Shown: positions 14,848 to 22,596, numbered from the stretch's first letter. The stretch: DNA of 25,628 bases from CAIZGX01 sp044374295 (GCA_044374295.1 JBILOU010000029.1:1-25628), one strand, 5' to 3'. The notes: generated by a model not told the origin, from the sequence alone. Program-made: numbers and translations.

Positions 14848-16272
14848 TTAGTTGAAGTGAAGTTGAAGTGGGATTTTTCTCTTCCAGTTTTCCTCTATTC
14901 TATTGGTGGTGTAGAGCGAAGGGAAGACTTCGTTTCGTTTGGTTATGGTGTGCTGACTTACATAGGCGGTATGGTTTTTTTTATTTTTAATGAAGTGGTA
15001 AATTCGAATTTCAGACTTCTTAATTTTCTTCGATCGAATCAATTCTTTCGTGAGCGATTCAACGTGCGTGCCTCTTGTTTCGAAGAAGAAATAGTATTTA
15101 GGAAAATGTTTAATTAGGTTTTTTATGAATGGACCTAATTCAGCTACCGGTATAAGATTTTCCAAATTGTCTATATACATCCATCCGTAGTCGTTGTGAA
15201 AGTTGAATTCACTGTGCATGTCATGATGAGAGATAATCTGTGTGAGCATGAATATTTTCCTTTGCTCCGTTGAACTCAACTGGTAGTATTGAACACGTTT
15301 CTTGTTTGCATATTCGAAGAGGTAAGAATATCCATAGTTGTTTCCTTCGCTGTCATTGATCTCGGAACGAATGGGCTTAGGCAATCCGAAGTCTTTAAAA
15401 ATCGGAGTGATCTTTTTTTCTTCGGAGAAAATTTCGAACTCGTCTAGTTTCTTGAATCCATCTTCAATCTTTTTGAATGCAGTGGGTGCGAAGCGATTGA
15501 ACCGCTGCGTTGTGTTGAGAATGTTTCGTTGAAAGTATAGACCCAATGTCGAGAAGCATTGTCGAACAAACCAGGAGAGTGATTCAGCGAACTCGTCTAA
15601 GCCATTGAAGTCTGTGATTTCGAAAAGTTGAAAGAAAAAATCTTGAAAGGGTAGATCACTGTCTTGCTTGGGTCCTTTTTTTCTCATTTTCAAAGCAGGA
15701 GTTCGCTGAAAGAATTCGCGCTCTGCCTGTCCAATAAAATTCGAGTCATCGGCTAACCGAAAGACAGCAATTAACAATTCAGATCGCGTTGGACAGTCCT
15801 CTGCAAGTGGGGCATTCTTATCTTGTTTTGAAAGGAAGTCGCGCGCTGTCTCGAAAAGATTCAGTGTAGGAAGGGTGAATAGTTGGCCGTCGCCGTTGAT
15901 GTATTCAAATACAATTTCTTCATTGAAGACAATGGTAAAATGCGAGAGCTCTGCTTCGCCTTGCTTTTTCGACGGGTTGAATTCATAATTTTGGGTAAAG
16001 ACGCCAATTTCTGCGCGCACCTCAAAGGCTATCTTCAATGGCTTGCTTTTGTCGTGCAAGATGTTTTCGAAGTTGGCGTGCGGACCGAACGACTGGAAGT
16101 GTTTTACTTCCTTCATTTCTTGATCGTTACTAGGAAACAATTCGATGAGTTTAAATAGGCTACTTTTTCCTGTAGCTAATTCTCCATAAAGGAAATTTAA
16201 TCTTCCAATTTCCCAGGTTTGTTTTTCTTGAAATACCGTGAAATTCTCGGCGTGAATGAAGATTTGATGCAT
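14848..16272 (-). CDS. ABC/OLD-like ATPase, first gene of ATPase/vWA unit
   Basis: A 474-residue ATPase of the ABC/SMC/OLD type. The N-terminus has a Walker A motif, GELATGKS, at 30-37. A helical middle region of about 290 residues follows. The C-terminal lobe has a signature-like LSSTEQ at 332-337, Walker B WMYIDN at 364-369, and an H-loop-like ETRGTH at 398-403. Asp368 is followed by Asn369 where many ABC ATPases have the catalytic Glu, so turnover may be slow or use another residue. No TOPRIM domain or membrane segment is seen. It is transcribed ahead of the vWA gene. The unit has no recognisable housekeeping gene, so an accessory or defence role is possible but unproven. Confidence 0.8.
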   Translation of the reverse strand: MHQIFIHAENFTVFQEKQTWEIGRLNFLYGELATGKSSLFKLIELFPSNDQEMKEVKHFQSFGPHANFENILHDKSKPLKIAFEVRAEIGVFTQNYEFNPSKKQGEAELSHFTIVFNEEIVFEYINGDGQLFTLPTLNLFETARDFLSKQDKNAPLAEDCPTRSELLIAVFRLADDSNFIGQAEREFFQRTPALKMRKKGPKQDSDLPFQDFFFQLFEITDFNGLDEFAESLSWFVRQCFSTLGLYFQRNILNTTQRFNRFAPTAFKKIEDGFKKLDEFEIFSEEKKITPIFKDFGLPKPIRSEINDSEGNNYGYSYLFEYANKKRVQYYQLSSTEQRKIFMLTQIISHHDMHSEFNFHNDYGWMYIDNLENLIPVAELGPFIKNLIKHFPKYYFFFETRGTHVESLTKELIRSKKIKKSEIRIYHFIKNKKNHTAYVSQHTITKRNEVFPSLYTTNRIEENWKRKIPLQLHFN

Positions 16273-16652
16273 AGTTTTTTGTCTCTTGGCGAAAGTATTT
16301 GTTAGGTGTGCAGTTATGCTGCATTAAAAAAAAAGGCAAAGCAGTGGCCGTTCCTGTGTGTGCGGGAAGTCCCGTAAATAGAGGAGTTTGGCTATTAAAA
16401 AATTAAAAGGGGTGATTTTTTCAAATCGGGACTTCAAAAGTAGAATGACATCTCGCGCGAAGGAGCAAATAGTTTTTAACTGTTGAAAAAATGAAGGGCG
16501 AGTACCCCTGTTCAAAAATATTTATTTTCAATAATGATAAGGGTCTTATAAAATTTCGAAATAAATTTCAACATGGAATTTAATTTTTGGCACGGTCAAA
16601 TAATTATCCACAATGGAAAGGAAGGTGCATTTTCGTCCTAATTTCACTTCCT
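16273..16652. other. 380-bp noncoding stretch with nested inverted repeats
   Basis: No convincing gene. It lies between the divergent ATPase unit (minus) and xseA (plus). Structures seen: TGCAG-TTATG-CTGCA at 16309-16323; CGGGA-AG-TCCCG at 16363-16374; and a perfect 9-bp pair GAAGTCCCG (16366-16374) with CGGGACTTC (16427-16435). The shared arm allows two alternative folds. A minus-strand open frame at 16324-16515 shows no protein-like features. The stretch is long for this compact region and could hold promoters for both genes or a small RNA. On the minus strand TACTTTCG, 17 bases before the ATPase ATG, is a possible -7 element. Confidence 0.55.
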
Positions 16653-18023
16653 ATGTCAGCCCCGAAAAAAACATTCACCCTTCTTCAACTCACGCAAAGT
16701 ATTCGAAAAGCCCTGGAAGTCTCATTTGACGGGCGTTATTGGATCGTGGCGGAAATGAATAAGTTGAACCTTTATCCGAAAAGTGGACATGCCTATCCGG
16801 AACTTGTGGAAAAGCAAGACGGCGTGATTGTGGCGGAAATGCGAGCCAATCTTTGGAAGAACGATTATGAGCGAATCAATCAGAATTTTATTCAAGTTCT
16901 GAAAGAGCCATTAAAGGACGGAATTAAAGTGCTTATGAATGTCTCGGTCGGATTCGATTCTAAATACGGCATTTCGCTAACCATACATGAAATAGATGCG
17001 AATTACACGTTAGGTGATTTAGAGCAAGAAAAGCAGAACAGCATTCAAGCGCTAAAGCAACAAGGTGTTTTTGATTTGAATCGAAAGAAGTTGCTGCCTA
17101 TGCTTCCGCAACGCTTGGCTATTATCTCGGTGGCGAACAGCAAGGGATATCAAGATTTCACGCATGTGCTCGACGAGAATCAGTGGCAGTACAAATTCTT
17201 CCACATGCTCTTTCCTTCTTTGTTACAAGGCGATAAGGCTGTTGCAGACCTGACCAATCAACTCAATCGCATTCGTAAAGTAGCTCATCATTTCGATGCT
17301 GTGGTAATTGTTCGAGGTGGAGGCGGAGATATAGGTTTGGCTTGCTACAACAATGTTAACTTGTGCAAAGTCATTGCCGAGTTTCCACTGCCCGTGCTTA
17401 CTGGTATTGGTCACCGTGTGAATGAATCGGTTGCCGATATGGTAGCGTATAAGAATCTGATTACTCCGACAGATCTTGGTAATTACTTCATTCAAAAGTT
17501 TCATAATTTCTCTCTGCCCGTTCAGCGCGCTGAAGAAGCCTTAGCTGACAAATCATTGCGCCTTCTTTCAGAAACGAAATCGAAGTTGCATGCCTTCGTA
17601 TTACTGTTTCGTTCTGTGGTTGAAACAACCTTGGTTAAGAACACTTCGAAAATTGAAACGCTTCGCGTGGGTTTGCGCACCAAAACAATTCAGCTGGTTA
17701 CTAACGAAAAAGGAAGTATTCAGAAACTCTCGAAGGCATTGGCCAATGATGCGCGGACACTTCTGACAGCAGAACGCGTTTCCGTCTCCAAATTGCAAGA
17801 AGGAATGAAAAACCGAATAAACGTTCGGTTATCGAAGGAAGAGATGAAAGTAAACGGATTGGAGAACAGTGTTCGTTTGTTAGATCCTCGCAATGTGTTG
17901 AAGCGCGGATTCAGCATAACCTTGGTCAACGGAAAGGCCGTGACCGATGAGAACGAAGTTCAGTCTGGTGAAGAGATAACAACACTACTTTATAACGGAA
18001 CATTAAAATCTAGAAAAGAATAA
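16653..18023 (+). CDS. xseA: Exodeoxyribonuclease VII large subunit (XseA)
   Basis: Catalytic subunit of exonuclease VII, which degrades single-stranded DNA to oligonucleotides in repair. Order of domains in 456 residues: N-terminal OB-fold (VSFDGRYWIVAEMNKL), catalytic domain with RLAIISVANSKGYQDF, VVIVRGGGGDIG and PVLTGIGHRVNESVADMVA, and ITPTDLGNYF. A long coiled-coil region rich in Lys, Glu and Leu follows, then the C-terminal segment ILKRGFSIT-type (here VLKRGFSITLVNGK). An in-frame TTG at 16587 would add 22 residues not resembling the family, so the ATG at 16653 is used. xseB follows after 5 bp. Many genomes separate the two subunit genes; here they form an operon. Confidence 0.95.
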   Translation: MSAPKKTFTLLQLTQSIRKALEVSFDGRYWIVAEMNKLNLYPKSGHAYPELVEKQDGVIVAEMRANLWKNDYERINQNFIQVLKEPLKDGIKVLMNVSVGFDSKYGISLTIHEIDANYTLGDLEQEKQNSIQALKQQGVFDLNRKKLLPMLPQRLAIISVANSKGYQDFTHVLDENQWQYKFFHMLFPSLLQGDKAVADLTNQLNRIRKVAHHFDAVVIVRGGGGDIGLACYNNVNLCKVIAEFPLPVLTGIGHRVNESVADMVAYKNLITPTDLGNYFIQKFHNFSLPVQRAEEALADKSLRLLSETKSKLHAFVLLFRSVVETTLVKNTSKIETLRVGLRTKTIQLVTNEKGSIQKLSKALANDARTLLTAERVSVSKLQEGMKNRINVRLSKEEMKVNGLENSVRLLDPRNVLKRGFSITLVNGKAVTDENEVQSGEEITTLLYNGTLKSRKE

Positions 18024-18028
18024 ATCAT

Positions 18029-18229
18029 ATGAGCGAAACAACAATAAATTATGCCCGTGCCTTCGAAGAGTTGCAGGCCATTGTAACGGAAATTGAATTG
18101 GGACAAATTACCGTAGACATTTTATCTGAAAAGGTGAAACGTGCCTCCGAGTTAATTGCAATCTGTAAAACGAAATTGTCTTCGACAGAGGAGGATGTGA
18201 ATCAGATTTTGAAAGAGATGGATCAATAG
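18029..18229 (+). CDS. xseB: Exodeoxyribonuclease VII small subunit (XseB)
   Basis: A 66-residue helical protein that pairs with XseA's coiled coil to form active exonuclease VII. The family pattern is clear: YARAFEELQAIVTEIELGQITVDILSEKVKRASELI, with the conserved FEELxxIVxxIExG core, then CKTKLSSTEEDVNQIL. It lies 5 bp after xseA. A 12-bp repeat array begins directly after its stop. Confidence 0.95.
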   Translation: MSETTINYARAFEELQAIVTEIELGQITVDILSEKVKRASELIAICKTKLSSTEEDVNQILKEMDQ

Positions 18230-18230
18230 G

Positions 18231-18353
18231 TGTTTTACAAGGTGCAGTTGCAAGGTGTTGCACAAGGTGCTTTGCAAGGACGCTTGGCATAGCGACCTTC
18301 CATTGGACCTTTCGAAGAACCTTCCACCGGACCTTTCGCAGAACCTTAACAAT
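18231..18353. repeat. 12-bp degenerate tandem array, locus 2
   Basis: About ten units. Left half: a 13-bp unit at 18239, then AAGGTGTTGCAC (18252), AAGGTGCTTTGC (18264) and AAGGACGCTTGG (18276). After a 6-bp break the right half has GACCTTCCATTG (18294), GACCTTTCGAAG (18306), AACCTTCCACCG (18318), GACCTTTCGCAG (18330) and AACCTTAACAAT (18342). The core flips from AAGGT to ACCTT midway, as AAGAT changes to ATCTT at locus 1. It fills the xseB-to-oxidoreductase gap and starts one base after the xseB stop. Confidence 0.85.
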
Positions 18354-18360
18354 GTGTTAC

Positions 18361-18368
18361 TAGCTTTG
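18361..18368 (+). promoter_or_regulatory. -7 promoter element (TAGCTTTG) for the DsbA-family gene
   Basis: TAGCTTTG is a full match to TAnnTTTG, ending four bases before the ATG at 18373. The transcript would be leaderless or nearly so. It abuts the 3' end of the 12-bp array, the same arrangement as the methyltransferase promoter at locus 1. A poor -33 candidate (TTCG, 18335-18338) lies within the array. Confidence 0.45.
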
Positions 18369-18372
18369 CACA

Positions 18373-18996
18373 ATGAAAATTGAAATTTGGAGCGACATCG
18401 TATGTCCGTTTTGTTACATAGGTAAACGACACTTAGAGCAAGCCCTAGCGATGACCGGAAAGAGTGTGGAGATTGAATGGAAGAGCTTCCAACTAGATCC
18501 GAGCGTGACCGCCGATGATGCAGGTGCTTCGGTGGTGGAACATTTAGCAGAGAAGAAGGGTATGTCCATTGAGCAAGTGAACGGCATGATGGGACGTGTG
18601 GAGTCGATGGCAATAGAAGCGGGATTGGATATGAAATTACGAAGTTCATTTGTGATGAATACCTTTCACGCGCATCGCGTGTTGCATTTCGCGAAGTCTT
18701 TAGGAAAAGGATCTGAATTAAAAGAAGCGTTTTTAAAAGCACACTTCACAGACAATATGAATTTGAATGAAGAGGAAAATTTGATTCAAGTTGCTGTTTC
18801 TGTTGGATTGAATGAAGCCGATGTTCAACGTGTTTTATCTTCCAATGAATTTGAAGAGGCCGTGAATGAAGATGCCTATACTGCCCAACAGTTCGGTGCA
18901 CGCGGAGTTCCGTTCTTTGTCTTCAATAGAGAGTCGGCAGTTTCAGGCGCTCAGCCTGTAGAGGTTTTCGAACAGATTTTGAATGAGATGAACTAA
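18373..18996 (+). CDS. DsbA-family oxidoreductase (FrnE-like)
   Basis: A 207-residue thioredoxin-fold protein of the FrnE/2-hydroxychromene-2-carboxylate isomerase branch of DsbA. It has the redox motif Cys11-Pro-Phe-Cys14 in DIVCPFCYIGKRHLE, an inserted helical domain at about 45-165 (SFVMNTFHAHRVLHFAKSLGKG is typical), and the cis-proline strand GVPFFVFN near 183. No signal peptide, so it acts in the cytoplasm as a dithiol oxidoreductase or isomerase. The GH3 gene starts 12 bp after its stop, so the two may share a transcript. No functional link is obvious. Confidence 0.92.
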   Translation: MKIEIWSDIVCPFCYIGKRHLEQALAMTGKSVEIEWKSFQLDPSVTADDAGASVVEHLAEKKGMSIEQVNGMMGRVESMAIEAGLDMKLRSSFVMNTFHAHRVLHFAKSLGKGSELKEAFLKAHFTDNMNLNEEENLIQVAVSVGLNEADVQRVLSSNEFEEAVNEDAYTAQQFGARGVPFFVFNRESAVSGAQPVEVFEQILNEMN

Positions 18997-19008
18997 ATTT
19001 TTCGATTT

Positions 19009-21642
19009 GTGAAAACATCACTTTTGAATCTTCGAATACTGTTCTTTGCTTGCCTTGCTTCGTTGCAATTACACGCGCAAATCTTACCATACAAAGACTC
19101 GAACCTTTCGGTTGAAGTGCGTGTGAAAGATTTGCTTTCGCGCATGACTGCTGAAGAAAAGTTCTATCAAGTCTTCATGATTGCGCACGACGGAGTATTC
19201 CAAGAGTCTGACTACACACATGGAATTTTCGGGATTGAAATGAATACGTCTGGTCTGAATGAGGCAGCCGGACAACAGATGTTAGATTATTCAAAAGGAA
19301 ATGCAATCGAGACTGAACTCGCTGAAATGCTTCGCATTCAAAAGTATCTGGTCACCCAAACGCGATTGGGAATTCCTGCTATATTCTTCGGAGAGTCTTT
19401 ACACGGAGTGGTGGCGAAGGGAGGTGTTTCTTATCCGCAATCGATTGCCCTTGCAGCAAGTTTTAACACATCGTTGATGGAAGAAGTTTCGGATGCGATT
19501 GCTACAGCTTCTTTCCAACGCGGATGGCGCATGGTGCTTTCTCCGGTGGTGAACATTGCAACCGATGTTCGTTGGGGAAGGACGGAAGAAACATACGGAG
19601 AAGACCCCTATTTATCAAGTCTCTTCGGAGCTACATTCGTCCGTGCTTTCGAATCGAAGAACATTGTTGCTACGCCGAAGCACTTTGTTGCAAACGTGGG
19701 CGATGGCGGAAGAGACAGCTATCCCATTCATCTCGACGATAAGGCCTTGAATGAAATTCACTATCCACCTTTCCGTGCATGTTTCGATGCAGGAGCCCGC
19801 GGCGTGATGGCTAGTTACAATTCGCTCAACGGCGTTCCGTGTAGCATGAATGCCGATCTCCTTCAACATACATTAAAAGAAAATTGGAAGTTCAATGGGG
19901 TTGTTATTTCAGATGCCGGCGCTGTGGGTGGAGCGAATGTGTTGCACAACACTTCGCCCGATTATCCAACCAGCGGAAAGCAGGCCATTGAAAATGGAAT
20001 GGATGTTATTTTCCAAACGTCTATTCATCACGATAAATTATTCTCTTCTCCTTTCTTGAACAATGAAGTTCGTTTATCTGCTTTAGATTCAGCTGTTGCG
20101 CGCGTCTTACGTGTGAAGTTTGAATTGGGATTGTTCGAGAATCCGTATGCAGAATATCAAGAAATAGATTTAAAACTCCAGCAAGAGCTTGCTTTGAAAG
20201 CAGCTGAGGAATCGATAGTTTTATTGAAGAATGAAAACAATGTTTTGCCTCTTTCTTCCAATTATAAAAGAATCTTGGTGGTGGGTGAAGACGCGACTGA
20301 CTGTCGCTTGGGCGGATACAGCGGAAGTAGCTATTCCTTGGTGAATGTTTTCGATGGAATGAAGGAACATTACGAAGGCAAGGTTGGAATTGAATACACT
20401 CGCGGAAGCAGCCGCAGAATTGAAGAGGAGGAAATTCTTCCGCAAGAAAATTTGTCAGAGATTCAAGCGCGCTATTTTTCTGAATTGAATTTTCAAGGTG
20501 TTGAAGTGGTAAAGAAATGGAAGGGTGTGTTGGATTTTTATTACACGTTCTATTCGCCCGATGAGCAAATTCAAAAGGAAAAATTCAGTGCGAAATTTGA
20601 AACGGTATTCACGCCTTCCGATAACAATTGGGAAGCCATTGGGTTGAAGGGTAACGACGGATTCCGCATGTATGTGAACAACGAATTGGTAATTGATCAG
20701 TGGGAAAAAGTTTCGTTTCATTCAGTGTTTCATTCCATGAAATTGGAAAAAGGAAAGTCGTACAATCTTCGAATTGAATTTCGCGAAACCTTTGGAAACG
20801 CTCAATTGGCCTTGGTTGGAAGAAGAAAGAATACAGACGCTGAAGAAATTCAACGTGCAATTTCACTATCGAAAAAAGCCGAAGCAATTGTTGTTGTTGC
20901 CGGAATTGAGGAAGGAGAGTTTCAAGACAGAAGTAAGTTATCCCTGCCGGGAAATCAAGAGAAGTTGATTTTGGAATTAGCGAAGACGGGCAAGCCAATC
21001 GTTGTTGTTTTAGTTGGCGGAAGCGCCATTGTTTTGGAACGTTGGTTGAATGAAGTAGATGGTGTTGTTATGATGTGGTATGCCGGAGAACAGCAGGGTT
21101 ACGCCCTTGCGAATGTTTTATCTGGAAAGGTAAATCCGAGTGGAAAATTACCCATCACTTTTCCGCGTCATGAAGGACAGTTGCCGTTGAGTTATTGGCA
21201 TGAGCCGACAGGGCGCGGCGATGATTACATAGACGGAACGGGCCGACCACTTTTTCCATTTGGATATGGAAAGAGTTACACTTCGTTTTCATTGAATGAT
21301 TTGAGCGGCAATGAAAAAGGTGAGGGAAGAAACAAGTATGTTGAAGTAACAGTTAAGTTGAAGAACACGGGTGCTGTTTCAGGAAGTGAAGTGGTGCAGA
21401 TGTATGTTCAACGTCCGAATTCACAGCGTGTGGAAGCCGTTCAAAAATTGAAAGGATTTCAGAAAGTTTTCCTTCAACCCAACGAAGAAAAAGAATTGAT
21501 TTTTCGAGTGGGTCAGCAAGAGCTTCAAGAGTACATTGGTAACAACGAATGGAAATTTCAATCTGGAAAATACCGCATTATGTTCGGCAGTTCGAGCAGA
21601 GAAATTCAACAGGAGTTTGTGTGGGAATATTTTCCGAATTAA
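19009..21642 (+). CDS. Secreted GH3 beta-glycosidase with inserted PA14 domain
   Basis: Glycoside hydrolase family 3 exo-enzyme (beta-glucosidase or beta-xylosidase type) of 877 residues, exported by a signal peptide with likely cleavage after LHAQ (residue 24). Order: N-terminal TIM-like domain at about 35-375 with KHFVAN (224-229) and the nucleophile Asp302 in VVISDAG; the C-terminal alpha/beta sandwich, interrupted by a PA14 domain at about 485-605 (FYYTFYSP, NDGFRMYVNNELVID); IEEGEFQDRSKLSLPGNQ in the rest of the sandwich; and a fibronectin III-like domain at about 790-865. The start is GTG at 19009, since no upstream ATG fits and the signal peptide begins right after. The exact sugar is unknown. 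No SusC/SusD pair is nearby, so it is not in a typical utilisation locus. The stop overlaps the convergent gene by 4 bp. Confidence 0.93.
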   Translation: MKTSLLNLRILFFACLASLQLHAQILPYKDSNLSVEVRVKDLLSRMTAEEKFYQVFMIAHDGVFQESDYTHGIFGIEMNTSGLNEAAGQQMLDYSKGNAIETELAEMLRIQKYLVTQTRLGIPAIFFGESLHGVVAKGGVSYPQSIALAASFNTSLMEEVSDAIATASFQRGWRMVLSPVVNIATDVRWGRTEETYGEDPYLSSLFGATFVRAFESKNIVATPKHFVANVGDGGRDSYPIHLDDKALNEIHYPPFRACFDAGARGVMASYNSLNGVPCSMNADLLQHTLKENWKFNGVVISDAGAVGGANVLHNTSPDYPTSGKQAIENGMDVIFQTSIHHDKLFSSPFLNNEVRLSALDSAVARVLRVKFELGLFENPYAEYQEIDLKLQQELALKAAEESIVLLKNENNVLPLSSNYKRILVVGEDATDCRLGGYSGSSYSLVNVFDGMKEHYEGKVGIEYTRGSSRRIEEEEILPQENLSEIQARYFSELNFQGVEVVKKWKGVLDFYYTFYSPDEQIQKEKFSAKFETVFTPSDNNWEAIGLKGNDGFRMYVNNELVIDQWEKVSFHSVFHSMKLEKGKSYNLRIEFRETFGNAQLALVGRRKNTDAEEIQRAISLSKKAEAIVVVAGIEEGEFQDRSKLSLPGNQEKLILELAKTGKPIVVVLVGGSAIVLERWLNEVDGVVMMWYAGEQQGYALANVLSGKVNPSGKLPITFPRHEGQLPLSYWHEPTGRGDDYIDGTGRPLFPFGYGKSYTSFSLNDLSGNEKGEGRNKYVEVTVKLKNTGAVSGSEVVQMYVQRPNSQRVEAVQKLKGFQKVFLQPNEEKELIFRVGQQELQEYIGNNEWKFQSGKYRIMFGSSSREIQQEFVWEYFPN

Positions 21643-22478
21643 TGCGGATTGAAAATCACGAGTAGCGGAATCGCAATTAGCAGCAGCAGTCCGAGAATTT
21701 TCAATCGTCCTATCGGACTGAACAAATTTTGTCCAAACCACAGTCCGAATCTTCTGAGGTATTGATGTTCAGATTCTCTCATGCGATGTTTTTTTTCTCT
21801 TTTGTTAATGGCAGCGTCGTCTTTCTTTCCGAATATTTTTAGCACGGTTAATTTTAAAATCCGGAGTACACCTCGAACGAGGTAGAATATAAATCCGGCT
21901 ATTGACAAAAAGAACAGAATTATTAGGAAAAGGAATCCGTCGCTAACTCCGGTTGCTGACTGTTCGATGAGGGCTAGTAATCCACCAGAAAATCCTCCGA
22001 TTATCATAGCAAGCAAAACGAGCTTGAAGTCTCTTCCAATTGCTTTTTTAAGCTGTTCTATCGTTTTCGGTTTTCTTATCGGGGGACCAAAGAAAGCTTC
22101 TTTGCTTTCTTTTGGTAAGTTGGTCTCTTTTTGTCCGAAGTAATCGTCTTCTTTAGTCGTTGGCGTAATGGTGTCGGAAGGCGTTTTAAATTGTAAATTC
22201 TTCGAGAGATTCTCCGAAAGGTCTTGTGAAACATCTGTTTCAAGATTCTTCGAAAGGCCTTGTGAAACATCTGTTTCAAGATTCGCCGAAAGGTCCTGCG
22301 GAAGGTCTTGCGAAGCACCTTTGGAACAACCTTGTGAAACATCTGCCAGAGGGTTCATCGGTTTTGGATGCAGCCATGAAATATGATATCCTTTTTCATA
22401 GATGCGTTTTTCAATCGAGCAAGAGGTAAAGGCGATTACACAAAATAGGAACGCCAATAGCGCTAGGTTTAATCTCAT
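21639..22478 (-). CDS. Lipoprotein with three membrane segments and a repeat-expanded region
   Basis: A 279-residue protein of unknown function. Signal peptide with lipobox ending FTSC, lipidated Cys20, followed by SIEKRIYEKGYHISW, a common start of Flavobacteriales lipoproteins. Residues 46-95 are four-residue repeats (DVSQ, GLSK, NLET, DLSE, NLSK) encoded by the 12-bp array. Residues 96-150 are polar. Hydrophobic segments lie at about 152-171, 181-205 and 259-276, so it resembles the Bacteroidota proteins with a lipoprotein start and a multi-span tail. The array has expanded the linker without breaking the frame. The stop overlaps the GH3 stop. A lipoprotein with further membrane spans is unusual but plausible. 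Confidence 0.8.
   Translation of the reverse strand: MRLNLALLAFLFCVIAFTSCSIEKRIYEKGYHISWLHPKPMNPLADVSQGCSKGASQDLPQDLSANLETDVSQGLSKNLETDVSQDLSENLSKNLQFKTPSDTITPTTKEDDYFGQKETNLPKESKEAFFGPPIRKPKTIEQLKKAIGRDFKLVLLAMIIGGFSGGLLALIEQSATGVSDGFLFLIILFFLSIAGFIFYLVRGVLRILKLTVLKIFGKKDDAAINKREKKHRMRESEHQYLRRFGLWFGQNLFSPIGRLKILGLLLLIAIPLLVIFNPH
22194..22343. repeat. 12-bp degenerate tandem array, locus 3, inside a gene
   Basis: About twelve units embedded in the lipoprotein gene. Three units form a higher-order 36-bp period: copies at 22206-22241 and 22242-22277 differ at only three positions, and a third starts at 22278 and diverges. Units on the plus strand include AAGATTCTTCGA, AAGGCCTTGTGA, AACATCTGTTTC and AAGGTCTTGCGA, clearly the same family as locus 1. 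In the gene's frame each unit gives four residues such as DLSE or NLSK. Confidence 0.92.
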
Positions 22479-22551
22479 GGTGCAGGTTGTAAACGAAAAG
22501 TGAAATTAAGGAAATTTGGGAATACCGGTAAACATGCTGAGGAGTTTGTTG

Positions 22552-22580
22552 TTTGAAGTGTGTTATTCGAAATAACTTTA
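22552..22580 (+). promoter_or_regulatory. Promoter of the nitroreductase gene (TTTG-N17-TAACTTTA)
   Basis: TTTG at 22552-22555 and TAACTTTA at 22573-22580 are separated by 17 bp, matching the Bacteroidota -33/-7 pattern except for the last base of the -7 element. The ATG is 16 bases further on. The gene is divergent from the lipoprotein and so needs its own promoter. Confidence 0.45.
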
Positions 22581-22596
22581 CAAAAAATAGAAGATT

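Noticed and set aside
14848..16272. RecF or a classical OLD nuclease
   Set aside because: No TOPRIM domain follows the ATPase, and the region has no recR/recO context. Only the ATPase motifs can be supported.
16324..16515. Minus-strand ORF of 63 residues
   Set aside because: No motif or family resemblance; composition follows the AT-rich gap and it lies across the inverted repeats.
16587..16652. TTG start for XseA at 16587
   Set aside because: The 22 added residues do not resemble the family, and the ATG at 16653 starts the OB-fold at the usual distance.
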